From the NCBI GenBank assembly GCA_965214235.1, contig CBDCBH010000002.1, positions 620,001 to 684,000 on the forward strand: 64,000 nt of DNA, written 5' to 3'. Shown here piece after piece: positions 1 to 9,158 of this stretch. This stretch comes from Ilyomonas sp965214235 (GTDB lineage: Bacteria > Bacteroidota > Bacteroidia > Chitinophagales > Chitinophagaceae). The position numbers were made by a program, and so were the translations under genes. Positions within the stretch are counted from its first letter, which is position 1; every line of letters begins with the position of its first letter. A model generated the notes under the pieces. It ran no database searches. It was not told where the DNA came from and saw only the letters and a list, made by a program, of their open reading frames with translations.

Positions 1-9
1 TCATAACTT

Positions 10-654
10 CTATTTGAGATTGAATAGTTCTTTGATGGATGAAGTTTCGTTTTGTTCGTTTTTCCGGTTTCCGATCAATACATTTAACTCGTTGTGAAAA
101 TGTTGAGCGAAGTTGTTCTTGTCCAGCATACGATTGTAGAGGGCATTTATTCGGTGCAGCCTTTCATCATCGGAAAGCTGCAACTGGTTATCGGTAGTAA
201 GCAAAATCAAATCCCCAATGCCGTTTGCACAATCTTTCAACAAAGAAGTAAAGACAGAATTGATGTAGCCAATCTCACTACCGCTTACTTGGCCGTTTTG
301 CCGAGCCTCTTTCATGCATAGTTTGTATTGCGTAATCGTGTTGTATTGTAAGGCAATGATGTCGGCAATGCGGGTGTAATGCTTGATAGCAGGATTGACA
401 AGGGAAAGAGAAGTAAAGAATTGTTGATGCAAATTGAACTCATCGTTTTTGCCCTTACCAATTGCGCCTAATCCTTTCTTACCAATTTGATAACCTCTAC
501 TGAGATACCCTTCATATACCTGCAGGGCTGCAATCTGTTGGGTTAAGTACTTAATCTGCGTTTTCTTTTGCTGAAACCATTCGTCCCACGTTTGCGCACT
601 TGCGCTTTTTAAAAAGCATGCGTACAACACAAAAAACAGAACCATCTTTTTCAT
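10..654 (-). CDS. Conjugative-element periplasmic protein, TerB-like family of tra operons
   Basis: Exported protein of about 214 residues. I start it at the internal Met (ATG at 654) because that gives a clean signal peptide, MKKMVLFFVLYACFLKSASA followed by Q, rather than the upstream Met at 669. The mature part is helical and hydrophilic, with no enzymatic motif that I recognise. It is the last gene seen at the left edge of a minus-strand transfer operon, directly after a TraI-like gene. In Bacteroidetes conjugative elements this slot usually holds a protein annotated as TerB-like, before traJ. The role in the mating channel is inferred from position only; nothing shows a link to tellurite. 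The next genes (traJ, traK and so on) would lie left of the window. Confidence 0.6.
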   Translation of the reverse strand: MKKMVLFFVLYACFLKSASAQTWDEWFQQKKTQIKYLTQQIAALQVYEGYLSRGYQIGKKGLGAIGKGKNDEFNLHQQFFTSLSLVNPAIKHYTRIADIIALQYNTITQYKLCMKEARQNGQVSGSEIGYINSVFTSLLKDCANGIGDLILLTTDNQLQLSDDERLHRINALYNRMLDKNNFAQHFHNELNVLIGNRKNEQNETSSIKELFNLK

Positions 655-705
655 AACACACCACTTCAATCTTCACAAATTTTCTTTCATTACCATTCCG
701 ATGAA

Positions 706-1377
706 TCACAAACCGTACATCGCTTTCACCGCTCTTGCTTCCTCTTCATTTCTGGCTCTTTGCAATGAGAGCATCGCATTTTGATTATTGAACCGCTGCA
801 AGTCGTCCCAATTTTGATTTACCCTTTCTGCGATGCTATTGATGATTTCAAGCCTTTTGGCATCAGACATCTGGGTAAGAAAAGAATTAACAATCATAAG
901 AAGCCCATCCACATTTTTCACCGATTGGTCTACAATACCGGAATACACCTGCGACATATAGTTCAACTCATTCGCAGTAAAATGAGAATCCCTTTGTACC
1001 CTATGCCAGGCACGCTTGTATGCAGCCATCAACTGCGCTTCTTTTGTTGAAATGTCTTTAACCTGGTGGTAATAGGCAATGACAGATTTTACTTCCGTTA
1101 GGCCTTTGTAGTAATCACTATACAAATCCTTTTGTTTTTGTACCCAATCCGTTATCCCGTTCAGGTGCAGTTCGCTCATGCTGTTTTCAACCACCTTCTG
1201 CGCATTTTGCAGCCAGATGGTTTTGTTTTGCAATCGCTGCACCTGAAGGTCAACCGCTTTAATCACTTTTGTTACCCCTTGTTTAATGATCTCTGCAATT
1301 GGTATTTGGGCCTGTCCGTACTTGGGAGTTAAAATAGTTAAGAGTACAATGACTATAAGTGTCATACATTCTCGCAT
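706..1377 (-). CDS. traI: Conjugal transfer protein TraI-like (DUF4141-type)
   Basis: About 223 residues with an N-terminal hydrophobic signal segment (LIVIVLLTILTPKYGQAQ), followed by a long helical, probably coiled-coil body rich in Q, K and E. There is a second possible start at Met5 (1365). The size, the signal peptide, the coiled-coil body and the position downstream of traG match TraI of Bacteroidetes conjugative transposons, a periplasmic component resembling VirB5/TrbJ. The weakly similar 10-654 protein lies 51 bases downstream and may be a diverged paralogue. The family assignment is from memory of such operons, not from a search. Confidence 0.6.
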   Translation of the reverse strand: MRECMTLIVIVLLTILTPKYGQAQIPIAEIIKQGVTKVIKAVDLQVQRLQNKTIWLQNAQKVVENSMSELHLNGITDWVQKQKDLYSDYYKGLTEVKSVIAYYHQVKDISTKEAQLMAAYKRAWHRVQRDSHFTANELNYMSQVYSGIVDQSVKNVDGLLMIVNSFLTQMSDAKRLEIINSIAERVNQNWDDLQRFNNQNAMLSLQRARNEEEARAVKAMYGL

Positions 1378-1410
1378 ACATTCGATTTAAACTGTGATTA
1401 TTATTCCTGC

Positions 1411-1797
1411 CTACAGATTGACTTTGGCATACTGACTTGCACCCATAAAAAGCCCTTTATTAGAGGGATCAAACGAAAACGTTTTACCCAACTGCTGTTC
1501 ATAAAGATTTTGAGATTGTTCATCATAAATGGCTTTCCAGTTCTTTTCCGTGTACTGTGTTGGGAGGAGCCTGTTGTTACGTATCGGTTGAAAAGCGGTT
1601 CTGTTTACAATCAGAAAATTGTTGCCAGCAGCACATTGAATAATAAGCGTGTCGTAAGCAATCGCAAACTCGTTTTTCACTTCCTTTACATAAGTGCCTG
1701 GGATGAAACGCTTGGTGTTATCAGTATGCTTCCAAATCTCCCGACAACCAATACACAGTAGAAAGCAGGCAAGAGAGATACAGGTTAATTGACGCAT
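1411..1797 (-). CDS. Small lipoprotein in transfer operon (TraH position)
   Basis: A 128-residue protein with a lipobox-like N terminus (ACFLLCIGC, Cys at residue 18), so it is probably a lipid-anchored periplasmic protein. I do not recognise the domain. It sits between traG and the TraI-like gene on the same strand, 27 bases after traG, in the slot where conjugative transposons often carry TraH or a DUF3876-like lipoprotein. A structural or assembly role in the transfer channel is an inference from that position. Confidence 0.5.
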   Translation of the reverse strand: MRQLTCISLACFLLCIGCREIWKHTDNTKRFIPGTYVKEVKNEFAIAYDTLIIQCAAGNNFLIVNRTAFQPIRNNRLLPTQYTEKNWKAIYDEQSQNLYEQQLGKTFSFDPSNKGLFMGASQYAKVNL

Positions 1798-1824
1798 ATA
1801 TTTATATTTTTAGTGTTATAAAAT

Positions 1825-4281
1825 CTATTCCTCATTGCGTTTAAGGTCAGCAACTAATTTTTTGATTCCCCTCTCCATGCTTCCCCACTTTTCCGTGTAT
1901 TGCAGCACTTTCAATTTTTCCCCTTCTTCCGTTGTGTAAGTGAAGTATTCTTCCGGTGAAAGCTCATTGCGATAGACTTTCATCACTTGACCACCTAAGT
2001 CAATAAACACTTCCCTGTATTTTTTTCCCGGTTCATTGTTCCGGTTGACAGATAAGAGAATGGTCTTTCCTTTTTCGGAGAGTCCTAACGCTGCCTGCAA
2101 GCCATCGAATTTGTTCATGAACTTGCGCATGTCCATCAGCACTTTGATGTCCGCATTGTTGATGATGGCTTCTTTAATAACCGGTGAACTGATCACATCG
2201 TCCAGTTCCTGAGTGACTACGACGGCAATACCGTTAAACTTCCGTACCGTTTTGTACACGTACTTGATAAACTCTGCCATTCCTGCCTTGGCAATCGCTT
2301 TCCACGCTTCTTCAATCACCAGTACTTTGCGGATGCCTTTTAGTTTTCTCATCTTGGAGATAAAAAGTTCCATGATGATGAGCGTTACCACGGGAAAGAG
2401 AATCGGGTGGTCTTTGATGTTATCCAGTTCAAAGACGATAAAGCGCTGCTGCAGGAGATCGAGATTTTGACTTGCATTTAGCAAGTAATCAAACTCGCCG
2501 CCTTTGTAGTAAGGTCGCAGCACGTAGAGGAAGTTGTCAATATCAAAGTCTTTGTCTTTTACCTTATGCTCTTTCAATACTTGTACATAAACACTCTCTA
2601 CATACTCGTAAAAAGTATTGAAAGAAGGAAAGATGTTTTTATGAAACAAGAGCCAATGATAATAGCCCTGCAAAGCATTTGATAGCGCAACATATTCGGC
2701 ACGGTTGAAGCTTTCATTTTCTTTTTTCCAAAGCGATACGAGTAAGGCTTTTAAACTTTCTTTCTTCTCTGTATCTAAAACTTCATCAGCAGAAATAAAA
2801 AAGGGATTAAAGCGTATGGGAGCTGCTTCTGTATAAGTAAAGTAGTAACCATTGAGCAACGTACACAAACCCCTGTAGCTGCCGCCAATGTCAACGATAA
2901 CGGCATGAGCACCGCCGTCATATAAGGAACGGGAAAGGTGATTGGTAAAAACCGATTTACCACCCCCTGAACCCCCTACCACGATCATATTCCGGTTGGT
3001 GATGATTCCCTTTTCCATCGGTTCGTCAAACAAATCCACATTGACAGGTTTGCCCCATAACCGCTCTGCCAAACGGAGTGAACACTTGCCGCTGCTTTGG
3101 TAAGGGGTATCGCTATTGAGAAAGCAGGATGCCTGCTCAACAAACGTTTCAATGAGATGGTCTTTAGGCAGGTCTGCATAATTGCCGGGAATACCCGCCC
3201 AAAACAGTTGCGGCGCACAAACCGTTTCATGCTTGGGAACAGCATCTATTTGTGCAAAAGCGGCTCTTACTGCTTCAATTTGTTTAAGCACATCAGATTC
3301 ATTGCTTGCAATGGTCATTAGCGTGAGGTTCAAAAAACAAGGGCGTCTGCTTTCGGCGGTTAGTTCATGCAGGTAATCATTAATCGCATCATTGGAAATC
3401 GCATTTTCCCTTGAATAACGGGAAAGCGATAAGGTGCGCTTTGCTTTGCGCTCATTGCGCCGTTTGCTTTCCCTCACATTGCCTAACAAAATGTATGTCG
3501 TGGTCAAATGATCCACCGGCAGAAGCAATCCCAATGGTGAACCATAGCTTACAGGAAAAACCGTTTTATCTGTACTGTAAGCATCATGGGTGATTCTTGA
3601 TGAACAGAAAGAGGGATAACTATCCACATCGGCAAGTGTAAAGAACTGGCAGATATCGCTGCCCACTTTTACGCCACCGTTTAAGTCAATGTCTTTGATG
3701 ATCGGCTTGCTGGAATCCGCAATTTGAAACAGATATTTTTCAATGATGCCTGCTTGTTTATCAGTGCTCAATATATCATCCGTGGTTAGCCTATGCAAAC
3801 GCACACCCGCTTCCTGCATTAACCTTTTAAATTGGCTTACCCAATTTTCCCATTCGTTTAAGATCGCAATGCTGATTGTTTGCTTTGGTACCAGTGAGGT
3901 GCGAAGCAGATTGGTATAACCTGAATAAGAAGCTTCACGGTTTGGCGGCAACTTTACCACGCTGATAAAGCATTCATGTTGCCCATAACTTCTGCCTCCA
4001 AAGAAAGTATTGCTTGCAGACTCTAAAAAACTGTTGCCCTGGGTGCTGCCCTGAAACGTTTTCTTGATGTAAACGTCCTGTTGAACAAATAACGAGTTAT
4101 CGGGTAACGAGTTGATTGCTTTTATTCTGGCTTCATTTAACGCTTCATACTCTTCATTGGAGCGTGTTAAACATTCAGGATAATGCGCTTTGAATACGAT
4201 TGTAATATCCCCATTTTTTGAAACGATGCAACCATGTTCAACACTTGCAATCGGCATGTGCTTCTCTAACCACTTTTCCAT
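1825..4281 (-). CDS. traG: Conjugation system ATPase TraG (VirB4-like)
   Basis: VirB4/TraC-type ATPase that powers assembly and substrate movement in the type IV secretion channel. Walker A is GGSGGGKSVF, about residue 437, and a Walker B-like VLVIEEAWKAI lies about 220 residues later, followed by the VVTQELDDV segment typical of VirB4 proteins. The reading frame is open back to a Met at 4359 (844 residues). I prefer ATG 4281 (818 residues) because it overlaps the traF stop as TAATG and leaves about eight residues before the conserved PIASVEHGC, close to what family members show. The true start remains open. The upper neighbours are traF and traE. The protein is full length with no lesions. 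Confidence 0.93.
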   Translation of the reverse strand: MEKWLEKHMPIASVEHGCIVSKNGDITIVFKAHYPECLTRSNEEYEALNEARIKAINSLPDNSLFVQQDVYIKKTFQGSTQGNSFLESASNTFFGGRSYGQHECFISVVKLPPNREASYSGYTNLLRTSLVPKQTISIAILNEWENWVSQFKRLMQEAGVRLHRLTTDDILSTDKQAGIIEKYLFQIADSSKPIIKDIDLNGGVKVGSDICQFFTLADVDSYPSFCSSRITHDAYSTDKTVFPVSYGSPLGLLLPVDHLTTTYILLGNVRESKRRNERKAKRTLSLSRYSRENAISNDAINDYLHELTAESRRPCFLNLTLMTIASNESDVLKQIEAVRAAFAQIDAVPKHETVCAPQLFWAGIPGNYADLPKDHLIETFVEQASCFLNSDTPYQSSGKCSLRLAERLWGKPVNVDLFDEPMEKGIITNRNMIVVGGSGGGKSVFTNHLSRSLYDGGAHAVIVDIGGSYRGLCTLLNGYYFTYTEAAPIRFNPFFISADEVLDTEKKESLKALLVSLWKKENESFNRAEYVALSNALQGYYHWLLFHKNIFPSFNTFYEYVESVYVQVLKEHKVKDKDFDIDNFLYVLRPYYKGGEFDYLLNASQNLDLLQQRFIVFELDNIKDHPILFPVVTLIIMELFISKMRKLKGIRKVLVIEEAWKAIAKAGMAEFIKYVYKTVRKFNGIAVVVTQELDDVISSPVIKEAIINNADIKVLMDMRKFMNKFDGLQAALGLSEKGKTILLSVNRNNEPGKKYREVFIDLGGQVMKVYRNELSPEEYFTYTTEEGEKLKVLQYTEKWGSMERGIKKLVADLKRNEE

Positions 4282-4595
4282 TACTTCAGCATTAAAAATT
4301 TTCTTGACTTCGTTTTTATCACTTTGGGTATTCTGCCCTGCGCCTTCTTTTGCGACCAACCGTACTGACCGTATTTATTGTTGAGCCTGTATACGAAAAA
4401 GAACACGGAGGCGCCTAAGCCAACTCCAATTGCAACCACGAGATAGGCGTTTAACCCCGCGATATACATGATGCTGAACAGAAGCAATACCGCTACCAAA
4501 CCACCGGCGAAATAACCAATGTATTGCGATTTCAGTCCACGAAATTCAAGCGGTCGGTTGATGCCCCTATTAATGCTATAAATGGTATTGCTCAT
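4281..4595 (-). CDS. traF: Conjugative transposon protein TraF (DUF4133)
   Basis: A 104-residue inner-membrane protein with two adjacent transmembrane helices near residues 25-70, followed by a basic tail. The sequence MSNTIYSINRGINRPLEFRG at the start is characteristic of the DUF4133/TraF family, the VirB3-like component that works with the VirB4-type ATPase. I chose ATG 4595 over the upstream Met at 4640, because the upstream extension overlaps traE and is not family-like. Its stop overlaps the traG start, so the two are probably translationally coupled. Confidence 0.9.
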   Translation of the reverse strand: MSNTIYSINRGINRPLEFRGLKSQYIGYFAGGLVAVLLLFSIMYIAGLNAYLVVAIGVGLGASVFFFVYRLNNKYGQYGWSQKKAQGRIPKVIKTKSRKFLMLK

Positions 4596-4605
4596 GTCTC
4601 TTTCT

Positions 4606-4941
4606 TTAAATGCCGAAGAATGATTTAATAACTGTAACAACTAAGGCGGCGAATACGCAGGAACCAAACCAAGCAGCCGCAAATGTGCTTACATCAGGAT
4701 GACCACTATTCCACTTATGATATACCTTATACGCACCGATTAGGCCCGCAATAGCACAGACCGCATACATTAAGTTCGCACCGGAACTGAAATAACTTTT
4801 TACCATTTCCGTTGCCTGATTGATACCGGCATTGCCGTCTTGCGCTTTCGATTCAATGGTTGCTATAATTGTCGTCATCAGCAACAGAGCTGTCCTTAAC
4901 CTTCCTTTTTTGCGCTCATCGCGCCACACATTCTTTCTCAC
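4606..4941 (-). CDS. traE: Conjugative transposon protein TraE (DUF4134), GTG start
   Basis: DUF4134/TraE is the VirB2-like pilin or channel subunit of Bacteroidetes conjugative elements. About 111 residues: a basic N terminus, a signal-like hydrophobic stretch ending at ESKAQ, then two transmembrane helices (ANLMYAVCAIAGLIGAYKVY and a C-terminal one ending VVTVIKSFFGI). The frame is open to a Met at 5046, but a strong AAGGAGG lies five bases before GTG 4941, which also gives a good signal peptide, so I use that start. traF follows after 10 bases. Confidence 0.88.
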   Translation of the reverse strand: MRKNVWRDERKKGRLRTALLLMTTIIATIESKAQDGNAGINQATEMVKSYFSSGANLMYAVCAIAGLIGAYKVYHKWNSGHPDVSTFAAAWFGSCVFAALVVTVIKSFFGI

Positions 4942-4953
4942 ACTTTCCTCCTT
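4942..4953 (-). promoter_or_regulatory. Strong Shine-Dalgarno site deciding the traE start
   Basis: On the minus strand AAGGAGG is followed by AAAGT and then GTG (4941-4939). Most genes in this window have no recognisable Shine-Dalgarno sequence, so a full AAGGAGG with a five-base spacer is good evidence that traE starts at this GTG and not at the longer ATG frame. Confidence 0.7.
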
Positions 4954-5108
4954 GTATTTTGATTTAAAACATGACGATCCGTTACCTGTTGTACCTGTTC
5001 CTGCAGACAACAGGAACAGGATTACCAACAGGCTGTTTACCTGCAATGGATGGTATTATCCGCACACGGTTTTACTGCCCGGTACCTATGCAGGTTTGAT
5101 TGCTCCAT

Positions 5109-5594
5109 TCAACATTTCCATAACTCACTCAATTCTTCCGCGCTGAAATGAATGGAACAATAATTTTCCGTAGAAATGGCGATGAGTTGGGTTAGTTCGT
5201 ACTTATACTGACTTTCTTTTAAAGAAGGATATTTTAGAATGATTCGTTGAATGGCATGGGTAAGTTCTTCTTTTGTAATGGATTCATCAGAAGAAGAAGT
5301 AAAGGCTTGGACTTCATCGGCAAAATCCTGTGTGTATGGAGACAAGCTTACCATTTCATTTTCGGATTCCAATTCCTCTTCGAATGGTTCACCAAACAGA
5401 TTGGTGTTTGCATTTGCAAAAGTTTTCGGTTCCGCAAAAGTTGGAGATGCTTCCAGGAAATCGTTGCTTTCGGCTTTGATTGAAGGAGCTTTTGCTTTGA
5501 GACGCCGAATAAAAAGAATGATAACCAAGTAATAAACTCCTAAGCATACGCTTACTATCAGGGCATAGGTTGCCCATGTCATTGATATATTCAT
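5109..5594 (-). CDS. Hypothetical membrane-anchored protein upstream of traE
   Basis: 161 residues. One N-terminal transmembrane helix (about residues 8-28, ATYALIVSVCLGVYYLVIIL), a basic stop-transfer, a low-complexity acidic and Ser/Glu-rich linker, and a small helical C-terminal region. No motif that I can name. It is the first gene of the visible tra block on this strand, so an accessory or regulatory role in conjugation is plausible but unproven. The same strand and close spacing suggest co-transcription with traE. Confidence 0.65.
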   Translation of the reverse strand: MNISMTWATYALIVSVCLGVYYLVIILFIRRLKAKAPSIKAESNDFLEASPTFAEPKTFANANTNLFGEPFEEELESENEMVSLSPYTQDFADEVQAFTSSSDESITKEELTHAIQRIILKYPSLKESQYKYELTQLIAISTENYCSIHFSAEELSELWKC

Positions 5595-5644
5595 AACTCA
5601 CATTTTCTTACTTCACAAATTTTTAAAGTGCTAAGCTGAATCTC

Positions 5645-6058
5645 TTAAGAAGAGTATCTGCATTTTTTTAATTGCAGCAGATGGTATAATAAATTCGTCA
5701 GCAGAAGGCTCACAAAAATGACCAACATGGTCAACGGAACCGATTCACGGAATGTGTTATAATTGTAATCGGCTCCTGGCTGTGTGAAAAATCGAATCAG
5801 CGAAACAAGCATGCACACGACTCCGGCTATATCGAACAAGTGTTTCTGATATTGTTTTGAAACGAGGAGAGACAGTATAAGCAGAATCAGCCCCGCTAAT
5901 CCCAATAGAGAATGCAAAACACCCTCAAGCGATCCCATAATCAATAAAACGATGTAAAAGAATGCGCTTGATTCGCCACTGATAATAAGAAAGCAAAATA
6001 GAAGGGATATGGTTACAGGATGTATTAAAATTTGCATGGCTAATTTCATAAAAAACAT
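5645..6058 (-). CDS. Small multi-pass membrane protein, unknown function
   Basis: I start it at ATG 6058, seven bases after the stop of the upstream lipoprotein gene. A longer frame from 6133 would overlap that gene and adds a polar, unlikely N terminus. The protein (about 137 residues) has roughly four hydrophobic helices and no polar motif of note. The tight spacing implies an operon with the 430-residue lipoprotein. I do not recognise the family. Confidence 0.55.
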   Translation of the reverse strand: MFFMKLAMQILIHPVTISLLFCFLIISGESSAFFYIVLLIMGSLEGVLHSLLGLAGLILLILSLLVSKQYQKHLFDIAGVVCMLVSLIRFFTQPGADYNYNTFRESVPLTMLVIFVSLLLTNLLYHLLQLKKCRYSS

Positions 6059-6065
6059 TTTATTG

Positions 6066-7358
6066 TTACTGTCCGCAACTTCCGTGGCTGCTACCTGCCT
6101 CTTGTTCATTTTTGGGAACACTTGGAATTCCATGTGCCGTATTGCCTGATGCCTGTAGCATCGTGATTTCTTTATACAAACCCTGTGGTGTATTCATCAA
6201 CGTCCCATCGCCTTCTGTACTATACTGCGGTATGGTCAGCGGATTATAAGTGGCTGCATTGTAAATACTCAAAGCAAAATCGGTACAATTCCAATCAGAA
6301 AGACTGTAATCGGTGTTCTCTAATAATTCAAGTTTACTGATGACTGCTTCAAACTGACTACTGCTGATGGTTTGGGTAAGTGATGCATCAAAACGGTGTC
6401 CTCCGTTATCAACTATTTTACTTGCGCACGGGTGGCTTGTCAATATCTGCCAGCTTATTTGCGGATAGAATCCAAAGCTTAGTTGAATGCTGAAGTTATC
6501 AGACGATTTTGTTAACTGAATAAAGCTATGCCCTGGTGAACCGGTTGCCCATTCAAACATTTTACCGGGATTGTTATTAACAGGAATATCTGAAAAGATA
6601 GTAACTTGATAGGTGGCTCCTTCATCAGGCACACTGCTGAAACATTTAATGTAATCCTCAACTTTTATAGCGGGGTCATCATTGGATTCGACTTCAACCA
6701 CCATCGTATTGTCTTCATTGGAAGTAGCCGAAGAACCATCTCCGTCGCCAGAATAACCATAGGTATACGCGCCTCCATCACCTCCTCCAAAGTCATCGTA
6801 AAATCCTTCGTAACAATACCAATCGCCTTCAAAATCGCCACCAGTAGAGTAACAGGTGATTACACAATCGGGTAGTGTTTGTTCCCCTGCCGGTTGTTCT
6901 GCCTCCATCAAATCCGTTCCACTCCCAATAGATTTAAATTTTCCACTCTCGATTTCTTTCAACCTTGTGTTCGATCTGTTCAAGGAAGCAATGGCAAAGC
7001 GACCTCCAAATCGTTTGTTATCTCCTTTCAACATCTCCTTATCAACGTGAACAATCTTGCCTTGCCTGATCGTACCCAATGTATCCGTTTTGAGCAGGAT
7101 AAAATCGGTAGCCATATCTCTGTTGAGCAAGCCGATTCTTACAAAACATCCTTTGCTTTGTACATCAGTACTTTTATACATCCTGCTTATATCCATGTTT
7201 GTATAATCATTCGAAGAAAGACTGTCTTTCAATTGTGATTTCACTTTTTGAAAAAACAAAACGTTTTTGTCTGCAACAGAATCTATTGGCAGGCTGTTTT
7301 CTTTCTTACAGGAAAAAAAGAGAACGAATAAAAAGAGGATTGGTAAGGAACGTTTCAT
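6066..7358 (-). CDS. Surface or periplasmic lipoprotein with possible papain-like C-terminal domain
   Basis: 430 residues. The N terminus is a lipoprotein signal (LFLFVLFFSCKKE, Cys at residue 17). The middle is Gly/Asp/Ser-rich (about residues 185-215), probably a flexible linker. The C-terminal part has GHSFIQL and, about 90 residues later, WNCTDFALSIYN. A conserved GH...NC pair with this spacing recalls circularly permuted NlpC/P60 or papain-like folds, with Cys and His as catalytic candidates; this is an inference. It lies between the transfer genes and a Crp-like regulator, so it may be cargo of the conjugative element. It forms an operon with the small membrane protein downstream. Confidence 0.6.
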   Translation of the reverse strand: MKRSLPILFLFVLFFSCKKENSLPIDSVADKNVLFFQKVKSQLKDSLSSNDYTNMDISRMYKSTDVQSKGCFVRIGLLNRDMATDFILLKTDTLGTIRQGKIVHVDKEMLKGDNKRFGGRFAIASLNRSNTRLKEIESGKFKSIGSGTDLMEAEQPAGEQTLPDCVITCYSTGGDFEGDWYCYEGFYDDFGGGDGGAYTYGYSGDGDGSSATSNEDNTMVVEVESNDDPAIKVEDYIKCFSSVPDEGATYQVTIFSDIPVNNNPGKMFEWATGSPGHSFIQLTKSSDNFSIQLSFGFYPQISWQILTSHPCASKIVDNGGHRFDASLTQTISSSQFEAVISKLELLENTDYSLSDWNCTDFALSIYNAATYNPLTIPQYSTEGDGTLMNTPQGLYKEITMLQASGNTAHGIPSVPKNEQEAGSSHGSCGQ

Positions 7359-7451
7359 AATCTATTGCTTTGATGATGTAAAAGTAAATTGGGAGAACGC
7401 GAGCGCGGATATGGAAATCAGAAGAAATTAAGCCCGCAAATTAGAAGAAAA

Positions 7452-8021
7452 TCAGCCTTTATAAGCCGCTTTTATTTGAGCATAATACGTTTCGTTGATG
7501 TTGAGATAGGAAGCGATGTACTTGGCTGGCAACCGAAGTATAATTTCAGGCTGAACCAACATCAGTTCAGCATATCGTTCACCCGCAGTCTTAAGCGAAA
7601 GAATACGTTGTCTTTTTTCACTTTCCACATAGTACTTTTCAAGAAGCATCGCCCGGTGCAGATTGAATTCGGGGAACTTTCGATAAATGGTTTGCAGCTC
7701 CGCATAACTGATTGACCAGGTGACACATTCTTCCAACGCCTGAATGTATTGGTAGCTTTTGACTTGTTGTAGAAAGCTTTCGACCGAGATGATCACATTG
7801 CCCTTGTCCATGAACCAGATGTTGATTTCCTGTTCTTCATTGTCATAAAAACATCTTACCAAACCGGTTTCGAGAAAGTAGATGTGGGTGCTTACCTGTC
7901 CTGCCTGCAGCAGGTAGGAGCGTTTCTTAAACGAGTGACGTTGTAACGCACCTGTCAGGTAAGCCTGTAGCGGTTCTGATAAGAGGGCCATCGAATTCAA
8001 TAACTGAAGTAAGCGTTCCAT
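7452..8021 (-). CDS. Crp/Fnr family transcriptional regulator
   Basis: 189 residues. An N-terminal cyclic-nucleotide-binding-like beta barrel (residues about 25-115, with KRSYLLQAGQVSTHIYFLETG) is followed by a long helix and a short C-terminal DNA-binding helix-turn-helix (LPAKYIASYLNINETYYAQI). This layout is typical of the many Bacteroidetes Crp-like proteins. No Cys cluster for an FeS centre is visible, so oxygen sensing as in Fnr is unlikely, and the ligand is unknown. It is a single gene, with about 390 bases to the next gene on the plus strand. Confidence 0.85.
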   Translation of the reverse strand: MERLLQLLNSMALLSEPLQAYLTGALQRHSFKKRSYLLQAGQVSTHIYFLETGLVRCFYDNEEQEINIWFMDKGNVIISVESFLQQVKSYQYIQALEECVTWSISYAELQTIYRKFPEFNLHRAMLLEKYYVESEKRQRILSLKTAGERYAELMLVQPEIILRLPAKYIASYLNINETYYAQIKAAYKG

Positions 8022-8255
8022 GGTTATTTTTTTGCACTGCCGATTGGCAGAATCCTCAAATGCCGTTGTATGAAATTAAGATATCGATCAATGACCCGCT
8101 GCCGGAAATCCTTTTACATTCTCAGACCGCGGGCACGAAAATGTAAAAAATTCAACTGGTAGGTATCCCGACTCTTCCGGTGTTTGCCTCGAAAGCCAAC
8201 CACAAAACAACAATGTGGGGTATAAAAATAAAAGGAGAATGAATTGAATGAACAA

Positions 8256-8309
8256 CGTAATCTTACGTTGTTTCCCGGTAATCTTACGCCGTTTCGGGGT
8301 AATAGTACG
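8256..8309. promoter_or_regulatory. Three 21-bp-spaced operator repeats upstream of the response regulator gene
   Basis: GTAATCTTACG occurs at 8257 and 8278, and the variant GTAATAGTACG at 8299, so the starts are exactly 21 bp apart. The first copy is a full dyad, CGTAA-TC-TTACG (8256-8267); the second keeps GTAA-TC-TTAC. A matching dyad lies upstream of the kinase operon at 10933. They sit 100-155 bp before the response regulator start, so autoregulation by that NarL-type regulator is a good guess. The rest of 8022-8410 shows no convincing gene. Confidence 0.6.
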
Positions 8310-8410
8310 GACACCAAACTTTTCTGACGTAGCTTAGTATCACATTGTCGTAAGGCCAAACTATTTCATACCGGTCCCATTCATTTGGCTTCACAAGTAA
8401 AATACTTTTT

Positions 8411-9136
8411 ATGATTATTCAATCTGTAACACCACCCGAAGATGGTCCTGACGGCCCAACCCACGCGGCTTCCGAACGGATCCGCGTCGTGATTGCTGAT
8501 GACCATCCAATCTATCGGGATGGATTGGCCTTTATAATCAACGCCGATGCGAGGATGGCGGTGGTTGGTGAGGCGGACAATGGCAGGCAATTGCTTCAAT
8601 TGGTTAAGCAGTACCAACCAGACGTGGTATTGTCCGATATCAAAATGCCTGATATAGATGGCATCCGGGCAGTCAGGGAAATCACCGGCATGAGTCTGAA
8701 TACCCGCTGCATTCTCATTTCTCAATATGACAACGACCGGTTTATCATGGATGCGATAGAAGCAGGCGCAATTGGCTACCTGATTAAAAAAGCTTCCAAA
8801 GACGAAATTATTGAGGCGATACAGACCGTATTTGCTTTTCGCCAGTATTTTTGCCGGTTTGCGTCTGCGAAGTTGGCAAAATTGATTTCCAGAAGCATTT
8901 ACCATCTCGTTCCTTATCCTTCTACGCCAACATTTTCGGAGAAAGAAAAAGAAATTATCTCTCTGCTGTGCGAAGAGAAATCGAGTGAGGAAATTGGTAA
9001 AATCGTTTTTATGAGTGCAAGAACGGTTGAGGGACACAAAACGAAAATTATGAAAAAAACCGGCGCCAAAACCACAGTCGGTATTGTCGTCTATGCCATC
9101 CGCCACGGCCTTTTTAATGTAGAAGAGTTAAAATGA
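8411..9136 (+). CDS. NarL/LuxR-family response regulator
   Basis: 241 residues. Receiver domain at about residues 24-145, with acidic residues D30/D31, phospho-acceptor D76 in VVLSDIKMP and the conserved Lys in YLIKKAS. The C-terminal LuxR-type HTH (about 175-238) includes FSEKEKEIISLL and SARTVEGHKTKIMKK. It is a DNA-binding output regulator for the sensor kinase encoded convergently at 9159-9926; the two stops are only 22 bp apart. The first about 20 residues are an extra polar tail, so a later start is possible. Confidence 0.92.
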   Translation: MIIQSVTPPEDGPDGPTHAASERIRVVIADDHPIYRDGLAFIINADARMAVVGEADNGRQLLQLVKQYQPDVVLSDIKMPDIDGIRAVREITGMSLNTRCILISQYDNDRFIMDAIEAGAIGYLIKKASKDEIIEAIQTVFAFRQYFCRFASAKLAKLISRSIYHLVPYPSTPTFSEKEKEIISLLCEEKSSEEIGKIVFMSARTVEGHKTKIMKKTGAKTTVGIVVYAIRHGLFNVEELK

Positions 9137-9158
9137 ACCACAACAATGGAATTCCGCG

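Noticed and set aside
8114..8359. 81-residue minus-strand frame upstream of the response regulator
   Set aside because: It overlaps the operator repeats, has an odd composition (Phe/Arg/Cys) and no start signal; it is a chance frame.
8381..9106. 241-residue minus-strand frame opposite the response regulator
   Set aside because: It is the antisense of a clear receiver/HTH gene and has no family features.
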